Source: Flaccisagitta enflata
Lineage: Eukaryota > Chaetognatha > Sagittoidea > Aphragmophora
Assembly: GCA_965153355.1 (NCBI GenBank)
Contig: OZ231126.1
Location: forward strand, 54,436,001-54,500,000
Reading direction: 5' to 3'
DNA: 64,000 nucleotides
In this document: piece by piece, positions 24,860 through 37,560 of the stretch
Layout of the letters: every line of letters starts with the position of its first letter
Numbering within the stretch: the stretch's first letter is position 1
Notes under the pieces: generated by a model
What the model was told of the DNA's origin: nothing
What the model saw: only the letters and a program-made list of their open reading frames with translations
Database searches by the model: none
Made by a program: the position numbers and the translations under genes

Positions 24860-26010
24860 GAAGAGATCGCGAACAAGAGGCCGATGGGGTTTTGAAAACA
24901 CTAATTCTATCGATCAATCATCATCGTCGACATCGTCGTCGTCTTGGTTGTCACCTCCATGAAAATATCGATGGGAAACGTATACAAACAGTACAAAATT
25001 TCGACAAGTTAAAAAGACAAGCCCAACAGGGCAACAGTCGCGTGCTCAGTATAAAATTTCATCGGAAAAAAGTCAAAGTCAGTCTTCGGCTTTTTAACAT
25101 GTTCCAGACGGACAGGAATCCCACTTGCAAAAAGCTTGAAAAAAAAAAAGACCCATCCCAGATTTTTGCACAAGGGACCTTTAAAGGCTGTAAAACAAGA
25201 TTCTGATATCCTTTTTGACCTAACTTTAGCCAAAAAAAAAAAAAAAGAAACGGATTTTTGTGCCAAAAACAGCTATTTTTCATTAAAAAAATAATAAAAA
25301 ATGAAACATTTTGGACTTTTTTCTACAGACACATGAAGTACCAATAGCAAATGATATTTCAGTGAACCTGGAAAAATTTTGTATAGGTCTAAAAGGCTCA
25401 AAAATAGCATTAAAATCCCCGAATATGAAGAAATGACCCAAAAATTAAAAAAATCAAAAACTGATAATTTGGAACAGTTTAAGGTATGATATGCTGTCAG
25501 TATAAATTTCATTGATGTACTTAAAAAAGCATAGATGTCACAGGCGAAAAACGCAAAATTGCAATATACAAATGAGATCAAAGTGCAAATTTTTAAACTT
25601 AGCAAAAATCGGGTAAATTCACCAAAAATCGAATCAGCACAGTAGAAATGATCAAAATACATCAATTTCAGTCCAAATTAACAAATAATGTCGAAAAATT
25701 AGTGTTTTATATTAAAAAACTCAATTTTTTACACAAAAAACCGTTTCTAATTTTTTTTTGGCTCAGTTTAGGTCAAAATGAAGTTCCGAATCGGATTCTA
25801 CGACGCACTGAAACTTGAGATAGAGGAATTCACCCATTAGGACAAACTAAACAATCGCATTAGCATTTTTGTTTTGGTTACTACCTGCTTTATTTTTTTC
25901 TAACTAGGTAGGTTTTATCACATAAAAGTAATGATCTAATATAGCCAAATGGTAGAATGGGAAAAGGGAATGCAGGAACTTCGACCATGAAGTTGTGAAA
26001 AGGTACAAAA
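24860..26010. other. A/T-rich low-complexity DNA
   Basis: Many poly(A) runs and weak AAAAATC-type repetition; no gene supported. Minus-strand open frames here are rich in Phe/Leu/Lys and lack motifs. Confidence 0.4.
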
Positions 26011-26014
26011 ATTA

Positions 26015-26608
26015 ACAGGGTGTGCAAAATTATCCGGACTTGGTGGTTACTTTTCTTAAAAACCCTGGTAAAAAATGATTCTTGAAAATATGAGGGGTAG
26101 ATATAAAAACAATATCTTTTTTAGCATTCAAAACCAACATTCACAAATAATAAAAAAGTCAGAAATAAACCTTTTCAGGTAAATTTGACTTAGATAAAAC
26201 ACTCCTTGAATATATTCATTCAAAAAAACTGAAATTTTGTTGTTAGTTTTTCTTGCCCTTTAGGCATAGTTTATTTGCTTTTGTGAGCTCTATTGATGTT
26301 GATTTAATTTACCTCCCTAAGCATAGTGTGTGTCAAGCCAAAGAAGCCACTCTAGAACAGGTACAAATACAAGAATCTTTGATTTTGTAACCTATTTTGC
26401 CTGTAAAATAAAATCCTGTCAAAATCAAAATCTTTGCTTCAAATTATTTAACTCCTATAATGAGAAGGGATTTAGAAAAGACCTACAATCAATTCTAGCT
26501 TTAAGTGTAACTAGCTGGAGTACTCTTGCTCAAATTTATAGACCTGGGTCACTTTTAAGTATGGATTTCTTTCTATGGAGCAAGTCCGGATAATTTTGCA
26601 CACCCTGT
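26015..26608. mobile_element. Tc1/mariner-like MITE, 594 bp, TA target
   Basis: Starts ACAGGGTGTGCAAAATTATC and ends with the exact complement; TA lies outside both ends (26013-26014, 26609-26610). Terminal repeats are about 28 bp. The inside lacks a transposase frame. Terminus style and TA target fit Tc1/mariner. Confidence 0.88.
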
Positions 26609-26633
26609 TAGTAACAATCGATTTTTTTCAGCT

Positions 26634-26781
26634 CACACAGAATTCCAAATTTGCATAGGAAATCAAAATTTCCATGAAACAAGAACATAGCACGCTCAGT
26701 GCCTGAGTTAGGGATCGCGCTATTTTCTTATTTTGTTGAGATTTTGATTTTCTATGCAAATTTGGAATTCTGTGTAGGACA
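26634..26781. repeat. Short fold-back repeat, 148 bp
   Basis: ACACAGAATTCCAAATTTGC and on for about 35 bp is inverted at the right end (GCAAATTTGGAATTCTGTGT). Confidence 0.85.
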
Positions 26782-26789
26782 TGGTACAA

Positions 26790-27500
26790 TAACAAATTGA
26801 CATTTCCACTGCATTTTGTCCAGTTTTACGTACATAAGATTCATGATTCAAGACTTGAATCGACTTTTTGAAATTGAAACATGCAAAATTTATCTATTCA
26901 CATGTTAGTTGACAACTTCCAAAAAAAAAATTTTGTCATAATTTTATTTTATTTTATTTAAAAAATTTTGTCATAATTTAATTTAATCTTATTCATTTTA
27001 TCAAAATCATGATTCAGCTGGCTGGGGTAGCTAATTCTATGGTAATTTTCAGTACGTCCTACAGCCCTTTTAAGTCCCCTGTGCAAAAATCTGTGAGGAG
27101 TCCAATTTTTTTTTTCAAAACTCTCCAACCGGAATCCTGCCCGCAGAGGGCGTCTATTTTCTTATAAACAAATTGTGGCTCACAGTCAACCAAATAGAGC
27201 CTCAAACAGAATTGATTGAGAAAGTAAATTTGATGATTCTCTTATACATATTTGACGATTTAAGCTGAATGCTCTTTGATCACCATTTCCCCCCTCCCTA
27301 GGTCCCGGGGATCCTTAATCCGTCGCAGAAGAGAGGGATGCTTGTTTTTTGTGAATGTGAAAAGCCGGCGCGCCAGCATACTGATTTGTTCAGATCGACC
27401 GACAAAGTGGGATATGGAGAGGCATAACGTGAGGCTGAACATGACCATGAAGACACTAAAGCAAAGGGCCAAAGACAGAAAAAGGTAATTCTCTTTAAGC
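26790..27500. other. Unassigned intergenic DNA
   Basis: AT-rich, with a doubled TTTTGTCATAATTTAATTT-like motif near 26930-26990. No gene seen. Confidence 0.35.
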
Positions 27501-27504
27501 AGGT

Positions 27505-27851
27505 AACAAGGCCGGATAAACGGCTAACCTAGTCGCGTGCGGGTGGGCAGGAGCAGTGCTGGAGAGGGTCACTAGAGCATTTGAGCAGGAGCAGTAAGCT
27601 CAACAAGGCCGGATACACGGCCACCGGTTGCGGACGGGTGGGCAGGGGCGAATATGCGCCTTTTCCCACTTTTCGACTCGTGCTGACAGACGGACGGACG
27701 GACGGACGGAGAGACAAAGCCTCTTATCGAGTTGCGTGTCCGCAACTAAAAAGCTCAAAAACGCTGAAAAAGTAAAAAGGGGACCGACCAACCAACTATC
27801 CGACCGACGGACTGACAGCCGGGTGTAGAGTCGCGTAGCACGCGACTAAAA
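27505..27851 (-). mobile_element. Hairpin-ended short element, class A, copy A8, carrying nested D1
   Basis: Left edge AACAAGGCCGGATAAACGG with GTCGCGTGCGGGTGGGCAGG; right edge hairpin AGTCGCGTAGCACGCGACT then AAAAA. A class D element sits inside, so both classes share this locus. Confidence 0.85.
27602..27752 (-). mobile_element. Hairpin-ended short element, class D, copy D1 (complete)
   Basis: AACAAGGCCGGATACACGG, then GTTGCGGACGGGTGGGCAGG, (GGAC)n, CAAAGCCTCTTATCG and hairpin AGTTGCGTGTCCGCAACT before AAAAAG. Confidence 0.87.
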
Positions 27852-28034
27852 ATCGGGCCGCCGTGCAAAATGAAAAGATCACCAAGCCAAGCAAATGAAA
27901 AAAGGGACAGATTTGTCGTGATACGCCATTAAACCATCAGCAGTGTCACCATGCCGTTATATCACTAGATTACATGCTCGAGTTGTAGAAAAAAAAATTT
28001 AAATAAACTTTTTATGTGGTTCTAATGCTTATGA

Positions 28035-28110
28035 ATTTTTAGTTGCCAGCACGCGACGTTACAATTCGTTGTGTCCGTCGGTCGGTTCATCAGTCAGTCA
28101 GTCTGGCCAC
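28035..28110 (+). mobile_element. Fragment of hairpin-ended element, mixed stem
   Basis: TTTTTAG then TTGCCAGCACGCGAC, TTGTGTCCGTCGGTCGG and CAGTCAGTC. The left stem resembles class D, the right stem class A. Confidence 0.55.
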
Positions 28111-28227
28111 AACACTTAGCTAAACTTCGTGATTCAATTATCATAGTCCCTGTCCAAATGCTTAAATTATCCATTTGTCGCTTGTCCACGACGTTTCTAG
28201 CCTCACACATATAACAATCAGTACAGA

Positions 28228-28504
28228 TTTTTCGATGCGTCCTCGCATCTTTATAAAGGCTGTGTCCGTCTGTCGGTTTGTCTGTCTGTAACGCATTTGT
28301 AAAAAAAATTCGTACCAACTCAGTAAATGTAGCATACATTGAATAACTCATTCATTATTCATTAAATCATTCATTCATTCATAAACAACATTCATTTATG
28401 ATAAAACATTCATTCATGATAAGACATTCATTCATAAAAAACATTCATTCATAAAAAACTTTCATTCAAAGAGGACGCATTGTTGGCCTACTTGGCCTTA
28501 TTTT
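28228..28504 (+). mobile_element. Hairpin-ended short element, class F (GATGCGTCC)
   Basis: TTTTTCGATGCGTCCTCGCA hairpin, TTTATAAAGGCTGTGTCC, GTCTGTCGGTTTGTCTGTC, GTAACGCATTTGT, an internal ATTCATTC tract (28340-28460), GAGGACGCATTG and GGCCTACTTGGCCTTATTTT. A second GATGCGTCCTCGCAT motif follows at 28507. Confidence 0.78.
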
Positions 28505-28868
28505 CAGATGCGTCCTCGCATACATACAACCTTCCTTCCTCCCTTCCTTCCTTCCTTCCTTCCTTCGTTCAACCCAAGCGTAGGCGATACATAAAAGTCA
28601 TTGTATAATTGTATTGGGTCACAATATTTTTACCAAGTACCTAAACGAAGCACTAAATATTCAAATGAACTAGAAAATGACAAATGACTGAAAAAATTAA
28701 CAAAATGAGAAAATAACAAAAAAGAAGCAAAAATAACAAATGAACAAAACATGACAAAGGAAAAAATAGATGACAAATCAAAGTTTGTAAACGACTCACT
28801 TCACCATAAAATGTCCAATAAAGGCGAAATGTTATAAAGCGACGAATGGACCGACGGAGCAACGTGTG

Positions 28869-28895
28869 GAGTCGTGTGCACGCGACTAAAAAGAC
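28869..28895 (-). mobile_element. Solo terminal hairpin of a class A element
   Basis: AGTCGTGTGCACGCGACT followed by AAAAAG, preceded by GGACCGACGG. The other end was not found. Confidence 0.55.
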
Positions 28896-29073
28896 AAAAA
28901 AAAAATATGTGGGCGAGATACTGCGCCAAGAGACATAAATAGAGAGAGAAAAGTCATCCTTAACCGCGCAATGAAGGACTGCGGCGGTGCCCGACCGACA
29001 CTGACAGTTATGAAAGTCATTTCGGGGATAAAATGTGGTGAGAGCAAACTTGAGCGCGTCTACGTGCACTTAC

Positions 29074-29470
<397 letters not shown>

Positions 29471-29999
29471 CCGAGAATAAGAGACTTGAAGGGACCATTA
29501 TGGGCGGATTTCCATTGCTCTTATCTTGGATCCGTTATAGCGGGGTCTTACTGTAGAGCAAATGGGCGACTGACAGACGGACAAGCCCCCGAGCGACTGA
29601 ATGTAGTAAAGATTTCTTCGCGCGGCGATGACATTAAAAGGAGACGTGCAAACGAGGAACACTGACTTTTCTAACCAAATTTTAAGCGTGAGCGTGTGCG
29701 TCTAGGAGAGAGTAAATAGAGATCATGGCACGAACAAGACACGGAAGTGTTTTAGTGGAGATTTAATGCACTGCCGTGACTTGCAAAAAGAGTCAAAAAG
29801 ACTAACCAGCACTGGAAAATCTCTTGACTTGTTCAAAACTGGCGTTATAGCTGACAAGGCCCAAGGGAAAAGATAATCTAGCAAAGAAATTTTGGCCTCA
29901 TCTTGATCATAGGTCTTTATGAGGAGATGTTAAATTTGACGTTCTACTTGGTAAAAAAAAAGGCATTTTCAATTTACTTTTTTTCTGCTTTTGCCAATC

Positions 30000-30228
<229 letters not shown>

Positions 30229-30521
30229 TGAAGCTAGTAAATCGATGAGCGGCTCTGTCCATGGGTTTCCCCCAAGGGTGTATAAATTAAGTCGCCGTTG
30301 CTTGATTCTTCCCATCCACCCCAGTTTTTGATATTCTTTACTTAAAATCTAAATTTAAGACAACATTTTAGTGGTGATAATTTGTGGACATTGTAGTCAC
30401 TGTAGTGATAGGTCATGTTTTAGTACAGTCAGACGTAGAGAATCCTCTATCTGCCCCCTCCCCTTGTATTCCTACCTTTTTTTCAAAACCCACCCCCAGA
30501 CCCTAAATTTGCCCTCTCAGG

Positions 30522-30668
30522 ACGAAAGGACCTGCATAATTTTTGCCCCTGTGTCCTACAGGACATCGTCCCTTTGGGGCCGCTGCTCTGCTCTTTCTCC
30601 ACATCTTCAGCTGATTACTCCATGCAGGGCAATGGGTACTGCTGACCATGTGCGATCCTTGGATGACT
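30522..30668 (+). mobile_element. GGGCAGCGGCC-type element, right end only, copy E2
   Basis: CCCCTGTGTCCTACAGGAC, TCCCTTTGGGGCCGCTGCTC, then CAGGGCAATGGGTACTGCTG and GTGCGATCCTTGGATGACT. Confidence 0.7.
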
Positions 30669-31200
30669 AGTTGATAGCTAATTGTGATTCAATTTCAAAA
30701 TAATACCGTTAAAAAGCTCTTGGAGAGAACTTTCATTCGGTTAGAAATGCCGGGTTTGAGTCTAACCTGGCATCTCTAGCTTCATTCAAAACGGACGAAA
30801 CCCAAAAATGACCAACGGACCGATGCAGTCTTGTCCACGACTGAAAGCTCCCGATGTGTTCAATCTTTTTATCTACTCGCACTGCGAAATCTATCATCGA
30901 GCTCTGACGAGTGACGCACGAATTGTAGAATACCACATCAAGCGAAACCGAGAGAAAAATCGGCCAAGTTGTGTTTTCTTCGCCCCCCCCCTCGATGTCA
31001 CGTCACTCGCTCCGAAATTAATTCCACTTTCGTAAACAGTTGAGACCATCCAGACGGCGGTCATTAAAGAAAGGATTGAGATGATAATACAGGGGGTTTC
31101 ACATCAAATGATATATAAGAAAACGATGTTCTGCTTCTTAAGATAAGATGACAATTCTGAAAATAGATTCATTGAGCTCTTAAGCTCCGATTTTTCATGT

Positions 31201-31531
31201 AAAAAATTCATTGGTTTAAGTTGAGTAGTTTGGCCACAATATAGATTTGAAGTAAAATGAATATTTACAATCATTATGTTTTTCATTCTTGAAGTTTTCC
31301 TTGATATCAGTCTCAAGTCTAAACGGTTTTAACTACAGATGCCAGACTGGACTCAAACGAAGGAAAATTAAAATATCTTTAATTTGAGACCAATCTGTAG
31401 CTCAAACCATTTGGACGTGAGAATGATTTAAAGAAAAACTTCCAGGATGAAAAAAACATTGACTGTAAATATTCATTTTACTTCAAATCTATATTGTGGC
31501 TAAACTACTCAACTTAGACCAATGAAATTTT
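31201..31531. mobile_element. Fold-back element with arms of about 95 bp
   Basis: Left arm AAATTCATTGGTTTAAGTTG ... GAATATTTACA at 31203-31300; right arm is its complement at 31440-31530. The class A element A3 begins at its right edge. Confidence 0.8.
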
Positions 31532-31888
31532 TAGTCGCGTGCACGCGACTCTACAACCCGCTTTGTCCGTCGGTTGGTCGGTCGGTCGGTTGGTTGGTTG
31601 GTCACACTTTACTCTTTTTATCACTTTTATTTCTTTAAGTCATTTGTAGTGATTCTAAGTAATTTTAAGGCGTTCTCACTCATTCTAAGTCATTGTAAGT
31701 CATTTTTAGTCATTTTAAGTCATTTTCGGTCATTAGGTCATTTTAAGTCCTTTTTGATCATTTTAAGTCATTTTAAGTCATTGTAAGTCATTCTTAGGCA
31801 TTCTAAGTCATTCTAAGGCATTTTAAGTCATTCTAAGTCATTTTAAGTCTGTAAGTATCGCACGCGACTTATAGGTGTTGGCCTTGTT
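31528..31888 (+). mobile_element. Hairpin-ended short element, class A, copy A3
   Basis: TTTTTAG with perfect palindrome AGTCGCGTGCACGCGACT, CTTTGTCCGTCGGTTGGTCG, an internal TCATTTTAAG tandem tract (31640-31850), then CGCACGCGACTT and GGCCTTGTT. Confidence 0.86.
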
Positions 31889-32034
31889 ACATGAAAAATC
31901 GAAGTTTAAAAGTTTTATGAAGCTTTTTATGGAATAGTTTCCTCATTTTCAGAAGCAGAATAATGTTGTTTTTTTATATATCATTTAATATATATAGATA
32001 ATGACGTTTTTTTATATATCATTTAATATATCAT

Positions 32035-32038
32035 TTAC

Positions 32039-32095
<57 letters not shown>

Positions 32096-32160
32096 CATAT
32101 ATATATATCATATTCACCCTGTACAATTTTGTTTTTCATATATATTTATATATATCATAT
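32035..32160. repeat. (TA)n microsatellite
   Basis: Two TA runs; CATATTCACCCTGTACAATT is duplicated at about 32108 and 32156. Confidence 0.93.
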
Positions 32161-32416
32161 TCACCCTGTACAATTTTGTTCAGTCTTCTTAATAATCAAT
32201 TCAGGGGTGTATGCAATTGAGTCGCCTTTGGTCCCTCCCCCCTGCCTTTGATTTTCTTCGTGTTTCAGAAGCTTATTTTCTTCCCAAAATACCATTTGAA
32301 TGCATACAATACATTTTGGGTGAAATAGTGTTAGATTCTGTGATTGATCATAATCAATATCAGGCTTCGTTGCAGTACTGCAAATGTTTTTAATTGGTAT
32401 TTTCGGTTTTTTACTT

Positions 32417-32998
32417 TTTGGGCAGCGGCCCCGAAGGGGATGAAGTTCTGTAGGACACAGGGGAATCTGTCTGAGTCCATCCATATGTGTGCGTATGTAC
32501 GTCCCCCCCACGCCACATCCTCAGGGCTCCATCTCCTATATGGCCCAAATTTAAACAAAAAGGCCCAAATCCAAGCATAATGGTCCAAATCCCTAGCAAA
32601 ATGACCCAAATCTGTCCCAAAAACCCCAATTCTAGCATGAGGTCCATCACTATGGCCCCTTAGACCTATATTGTGGCCTCCGATACCTAGATTAGACCAG
32701 ATTTGGGCCATGTTGCTTGGATTTGGGCCATTATGCTTGGATTTGAGCCATTTTGCTTGGATTCGGGCGTTATTGTTTGAGTTTGGGCTATTTGGCAGAA
32801 TTTGGGTCAGAATAGGCCCCAAAGGAGACGAAGCCCTGATGATGGGACAGGGGGGGGACAAACAGATGGATGGACGGACAGACAGATTCCCTCTGTTCTA
32901 CCGGACTTAGTCCCCTTCGAAATCCTGATCCCCCTCAAATCACACACTACTCAAGCAGGGCACGGGTAGCGCTGACCACATACTGCCTTTGGGCTACT
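32417..32998 (+). mobile_element. GGGCAGCGGCC-type element, copy E3
   Basis: Left end GGGCAGCGGCCCCGAAGGGG and GTTCTGTAGGACACAGGGGA. The inside is a diverged 20-24 bp repeat built on GGCCCAAAT. Right end TTCCCTCTGTTCTACCGGAC and AGTCCCCTTCG, then AAGCAGGGCACGGGTAGCGC. Confidence 0.8.
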
Positions 32999-33169
32999 AT
33001 TATTTCTTTCACCTTTCCAAACCCACGAGGGGGTTGGGGATGGAAGGAGAGAGAACGAATAAACTCAACTTACAACATCCCTAAAACGCAATTACGCAGC
33101 TAAACAGTCAAATATCGGATATCTTGGCATAGAAAGTGTGTGAGGGGGGGGGGGGGAAAGAGGGAGATA

Positions 33170-33357
33170 TTTTTAGACGCGTGCACGCGACTAGAACCCG
33201 CTCTGTCCGTCAGTGCGTCGGTCCATAACACTGCCTTTTTGGCACTTACAGGTGGTTTTGGGGTTACTGCTCCTGCCCAACAGCTCGGTTTGTCTATTTC
33301 TTCACTGCCCCTGCCTACCCCCACGCGACTTGGGCAGCCGTGTATGCGGCCTTGTTT
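33170..33357 (+). mobile_element. Hairpin-ended short element, class A, copy A4
   Basis: TTTTTAGACGCGTGCACGCG then ACT, CTCTGTCCGTCAGTGCG, CTGCCCCTGCCTACC, CCACGCGACTTGGGCAGCCG and GCGGCCTTGTTT. Confidence 0.84.
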
Positions 33358-33889
33358 AGTAAGTAGGGGCTCAACAAAACACGGGTTTTGCTCTTGCGCA
33401 TTTAGAAATGGTAATATGTAATATAGAGCTCATAAACTATTTTTTCCCCAAACCAAGTGAGAACGGGTCCCAGTCTGTTTAGCTTGGTGCAAACATCATA
33501 TCACTTTACACTTCACATTTTAAAACAAATAGTAATTCAAATCTTACGACTGAAATTTTGAACAATTATCGGCCCGGAAAAAGTCGCAAGATAATGGTTA
33601 TACTCGGATCTACTTAGAGACAGAAATCGCTCACACCCCAACTTCTCCGAAGCTGAAGCCAGTTCATAACGAGCAAATGACCTACTTCTAAGTTCTAGGG
33701 ATACTAGTTCTTTTGTCGTTTAAGTAGAAACACAAGTCGCTGTTAAAATAAGGCTCAACCGCACCAACGAATTCGATCAGTGGTGCATAAAACAGACGCC
33801 AGTCAATAATGATGCTCGATACAAAATCTACACCAAAATGTAGCAAATAGTTTTGGCACGGAATAGGTTAATCGCCTCATTTTGTCTCT

Positions 33890-33955
33890 TTTTAGACGCG
33901 TACTAGGCTGCTCGCGTCTCTATAAGTGGTTTCTATTAATCGGTCGGATGGTTAT
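33890..33955 (+). mobile_element. Hairpin-ended element fragment, class G (AGACGCG)
   Basis: TTTTTAGACGCG ... CGCGTCTCTATAAGTGG, then AATCGGTCGG. Stem AGACGCG/CGCGTCT has a longer loop; the rest of the element is missing. Confidence 0.5.
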
Positions 33956-33959
33956 TTAA

Positions 33960-34260
33960 ACCTTTGCAAATCCTTGGAAATCGAGAATCTAAAAGTAAGA
34001 CTAAAACAGTCATCGGATCGGAGTAAGAACCCTATGAACAGAGGGATCAGCCATCTGCCCATCACCCATGAACGATAGCAGCTTCTGATTATCGAAACTA
34101 GAACACGCTTCACGACCCATCGACCTAAATGGCTAAATTGACTTGTCCAATTGGATGTCGGTTTTTCAATCGCAACATACAGTGGTTAATTTAAATCTAC
34201 TTCTTGCTCAACTGACAGATTTGTCAATGTCAGAGACCTGTGGCACTTAGCTTCTATAAA
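33960..34260. other. Unassigned intergenic DNA
   Basis: Nothing recognised. Confidence 0.3.
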
Positions 34261-34272
34261 AAGACACACACA

Positions 34273-34275
<3 letters not shown>

Positions 34276-34337
<62 letters not shown>
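34276..34337. repeat. (CT)n microsatellite
   Basis: Pure CT run preceded by ACACACACAC, close to class C element C3. Confidence 0.96.
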
Positions 34338-34340
<3 letters not shown>

Positions 34341-34371
34341 ACAATAGAAAATAAAATAAGATTTTCCTGAT

Positions 34372-34494
34372 GCAAGGCCAAGTAGGCAAATAAGGTGCGC
34401 TGTGTAGATCGTCCAACGAATGCTTTACCGACCAACCGACCAACCAACAAACCGACGGACACAGCCAGTTATAGAGGTGCTTTGATCTAAAAAT
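34372..34494 (-). mobile_element. Hairpin-ended short element, class C, copy C3
   Basis: CAAGGCCAAGTAGGC, AATAAGGTGCGCTGTGTAG, ACCGACCAACCGACC, CAGTTATAGAGGTGCTTTG and CTAAAAA. The terminal hairpin has lost part of its outer stem. Confidence 0.8.
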
Positions 34495-34583
34495 CCTTTT
34501 TCTTTTACCGTTATCCCAAGATTTCACAGTAGCTTAGGACACAAAAATGGTTTTTGATGCAAAAGTAGTTTAAACACCAATTG

Positions 34584-34665
34584 TGATTTTTGGGCAGCGG
34601 CCCCGAAGGGGACAAAGTCCAGTAGAACACGGGGAAGCTGTCCATCCGTCCGTCCATCCGGGGTG
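34584..34665 (+). mobile_element. GGGCAGCGGCC-type element, left end only, copy E4
   Basis: TTTTTGGGCAGCGGCCCCG, GGACAAAGTCCAGTAGAACA and CCGTCCGTCC; truncated. Confidence 0.7.
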
Positions 34666-34825
34666 CCAATTCTGTAAAGCTGCCGCGTAGCAAGGAAATT
34701 CCAACCAAGACTGCGGCACTCTCACTAGCTAGGATATCCCTCTGTTTCCTTACAAAATAGCTCAGTTTATGATGGGTGGAACAATATCCCTCACTTTAAC
34801 CAAACTGAAAATCATGGAAGAGGGC

Positions 34826-35564
34826 CTTGCTAAGCCGGATCAACAAGGTGCGGGGCCCTAAGCTAGGCTAGGGGCGCGGGGCCCCCTAACCCCCTCACTC
34901 TTTTCTCCCTGTCAACCCCCCTCTTTGCCCCCCCTGCTAACCCCCCCTTTGCCCCCCCCCCCCGTTTACCAAATAACTCAAAACCAGTTGATTAGAATTT
35001 ATCTAGCATGCGTAACTTCCTGTCTGCCTAAAAGTGACATATTTAAAGAACTTAAAATAAATGAAACAACAAAATATGACATTTCCAGTTAAGCATATAA
35101 CCGTGGAAAAATTTAATGCAAACATTCCTGGCTTTTTTTGCTGCAAATTTTGCGATTATGTCATCAACATTAATTTTTCGTAAAAGTTCATGCTCGATAG
35201 ACACAAGAGTAAGATTGTTCATTTTTCTTTTTTTTTTTATTTTTATTTTTCTTTTTTTTCATTTTTCTTTTTTTTTTCATTTTTTTTTCTTTTTTTTCAT
35301 TTTTTTCATTTTTTTTCATTTTTTTTCATTTTTTTTCATCATTCATTTTTTATGCGTTTTAGTTTGGAGAAAGATCGTTCACCACTGCAATTGGTTACCA
35401 TAATGGAGAATGGAGAATACCATAATGGATAAGCGCTATTTCAAGGTTTGGAAAAGTGGATTGGAGTTCGTTCTGCCTCAAAAATACATACTACTGATAT
35501 TCAACTTTTTCTCTCTTTCTTTTTCTTTCTTTCTTTCTTTTTCTTTTTTTCTCTCTTTCTTTCT

Positions 35565-35599
<35 letters not shown>

Positions 35600-35735
35600 C
35601 TTTTTTTCTTTCCCCTTTTCTTTTTTTTCCTTTTTTTTCCAGGGGTGGGAGCTGCAGGTGCGGGGCCCCCCTGAGGCGCGGGGCCCTAAGCTATAGCTTT
35701 TTTAGCCTATTGGTTGATCCGGCATAGGGGCCTTG
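34826..35735. mobile_element. Element with GCCGGATCAAC inverted ends and a poly-pyrimidine core
   Basis: Left end GGGCCTTGCTAAGCCGGATC, right end GATCCGGCATAGGGGCCTTG. Direct GCGGGGCCCTAAGCT motifs occur near both ends. The interior holds C-rich runs, T-rich stretches (35220-35350) and a (CTTT)n array (35510-35640). Confidence 0.6.
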
Positions 35736-35934
35736 TGAGCCCTCACTGACTATTAGGGTGACCAAAAGTATGCTCAAATTCGAATCAGGTCTTCCTTGCG
35801 GGAGAAATGTGACCATTTCCATCACTGATGATAACCCTAAAATCTAGCGGTGATCCAATGAAGTTTGCACATGACCGCCACCCCCCTCATTTTAGAAGGG
35901 GGGAGTGCTTGTAGCAATCATGTCAAGACAAAGT

Positions 35935-36262
35935 TTCTTTTTAAGCTCATATCTCCTCAACGAATTGAGCAATTGAGCTCAACTTGGGCTCATTTTAAAG
36001 AGCAGACACAGCTCTTTAAAATGAGCCCAAGATGAGGTCTGTAGCTCAATTCGTTCAAGAACGTAAGTCTTCCAAAGTTGATGTTATTTTCAGCCTTTTC
36101 CATCAGAAGGAGACTTCTAAAGCTTTTATCTCCTAAACGAATTGAGCAATTGAACTCAACTTGAGCTCATTTCAAAGAGTAGACACAGCTCTTTAAAATG
36201 AACCTAAGTTGAAGTCTGCAGCTCAATTCGTTAAGAAACGACTGTTTTCCAAAGATGTTGTT
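35935..36262. repeat. Two tandem copies of a palindromic unit of about 180 bp
   Basis: Each unit contains AACGAATTGAGCAATTGA, a GAGCTC-centred stretch and AAAGAG...GACACAGCTCTTTAAAAT, followed by the inverted partner ending GCTCAATTCGTT. The second unit begins at about 36110. Confidence 0.82.
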
Positions 36263-36307
36263 TTCACAAAAATTGCAAAAGCTTTTACAACCTACTTCAC
36301 ACGTTTA

Positions 36308-36480
36308 GATGAAAAGACTGACAGACACAGAGATAGACAGACAGACAGATAAACATAGACACAGAGAGACAGACCGAGGCAGAGACGGAGACAGATAGAC
36401 AAAGGCAGACACAAAGTCAGACAGAACAAGACAGACAAACAAACCAAGGCAGACACAGAGACAGACGGACCGAGAAAGAG
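36308..36480. repeat. CAGACA/GACAGA-rich tract
   Basis: Degenerate CAGA repeats over about 170 bp. Confidence 0.85.
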
Positions 36481-37372
36481 AAATACAGACTGAAACTTAA
36501 AGCAAGACAGAGACATTCTGTGAACCGGGTTCACTGAACCCATCAGGCTAACTCACGCTTATGTTCGCGATCAATCAGAAAGAGCTCACCTGGCCATAAA
36601 AACTGGACGGATAAGATCAAGAAGACCTTTGAACTTAGAGGAAAAGTGAAGGCCATCGCGGCTGGTTGCTCGCTCCCCGTCGCCGCCCCATCATGTGACA
36701 CCCAACACACAACTGCCAGAAGAAAAAATGGGAAAAACTTTGAAATGCGACAAAATTAGCAATAAATATTAAAAATGCTTAATTATAGTCGAAGTCAATG
36801 ACCTTTTTGGAAAAGGTCAGGCCAAAATGTTGGTGCATTTTACATAAAGTCGGGAAAGGATTAAATCAATAATTCTTGCACATTCAGTCAGCTTCAGCAT
36901 GGAAATACTTTTGACTCTTCAAATCTTTAAAAAGACTAAAAAGACTAAATCATGGATTCGATCAAAGCGAAAATCGAATAGTTGCCCAATGCCCATCCGT
37001 GGGTGTGGATCAACCCTACACGACTACAAAAGGGATTTAGGTCAAAGTCTCAAGTCAGTGTAGAAAATAAATGACAAAGGCACACAAATTTCACAAAGGG
37101 TATTGGTGAATAACAGGTCACCTGTACAGTATAATATCTTGAGCCAAATGAATAAAAGATGGGACCCAATCGAATTACAGGCAAAACAAAATTACAAGAA
37201 GTTAATCCCCTCAAAACTTGCAAAAAAACCTAATGAATGAAAACTCAAATAATTGGTAATAAAACCATCAAATCAATTTTTGAAGATTGACCAATCACAA
37301 TTACACTACTTTAACAATTATTGAAATACAGTTTTGCTCTATGCAAGCTCAGGACTAAAAAAAAGTCATATA
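36481..37372. other. Unassigned intergenic DNA
   Basis: No supported gene or inverted ends; AT-rich. Confidence 0.3.
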
Positions 37373-37560
37373 TTTTTAGTCGCGTGCTACGCGACTCTAC
37401 ACCCCGCTTTGTCCGTCGGTCGGTCGGTCGGTCCCCATTTTACTTTTTTATTCATTTTACTTTTTTGACCTCACCGCTCCTGCCCATATAGTCTAGTGAC
37501 CTCAAATACAGCCCCTGCCCACCCGCACGCGACTTCGGTAGCCGTGTATCCGCCTTCTTT
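37373..37560 (+). mobile_element. Hairpin-ended short element, class A, copy A5
   Basis: TTTTTAG, hairpin AGTCGCGTGCTACGCGACT, CGCTTTGTCCGTCGGTCGG, CCCTGCCCACCCGCACGCG, then ACTTCGGTAGCCGTGTATCC. Confidence 0.86.
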
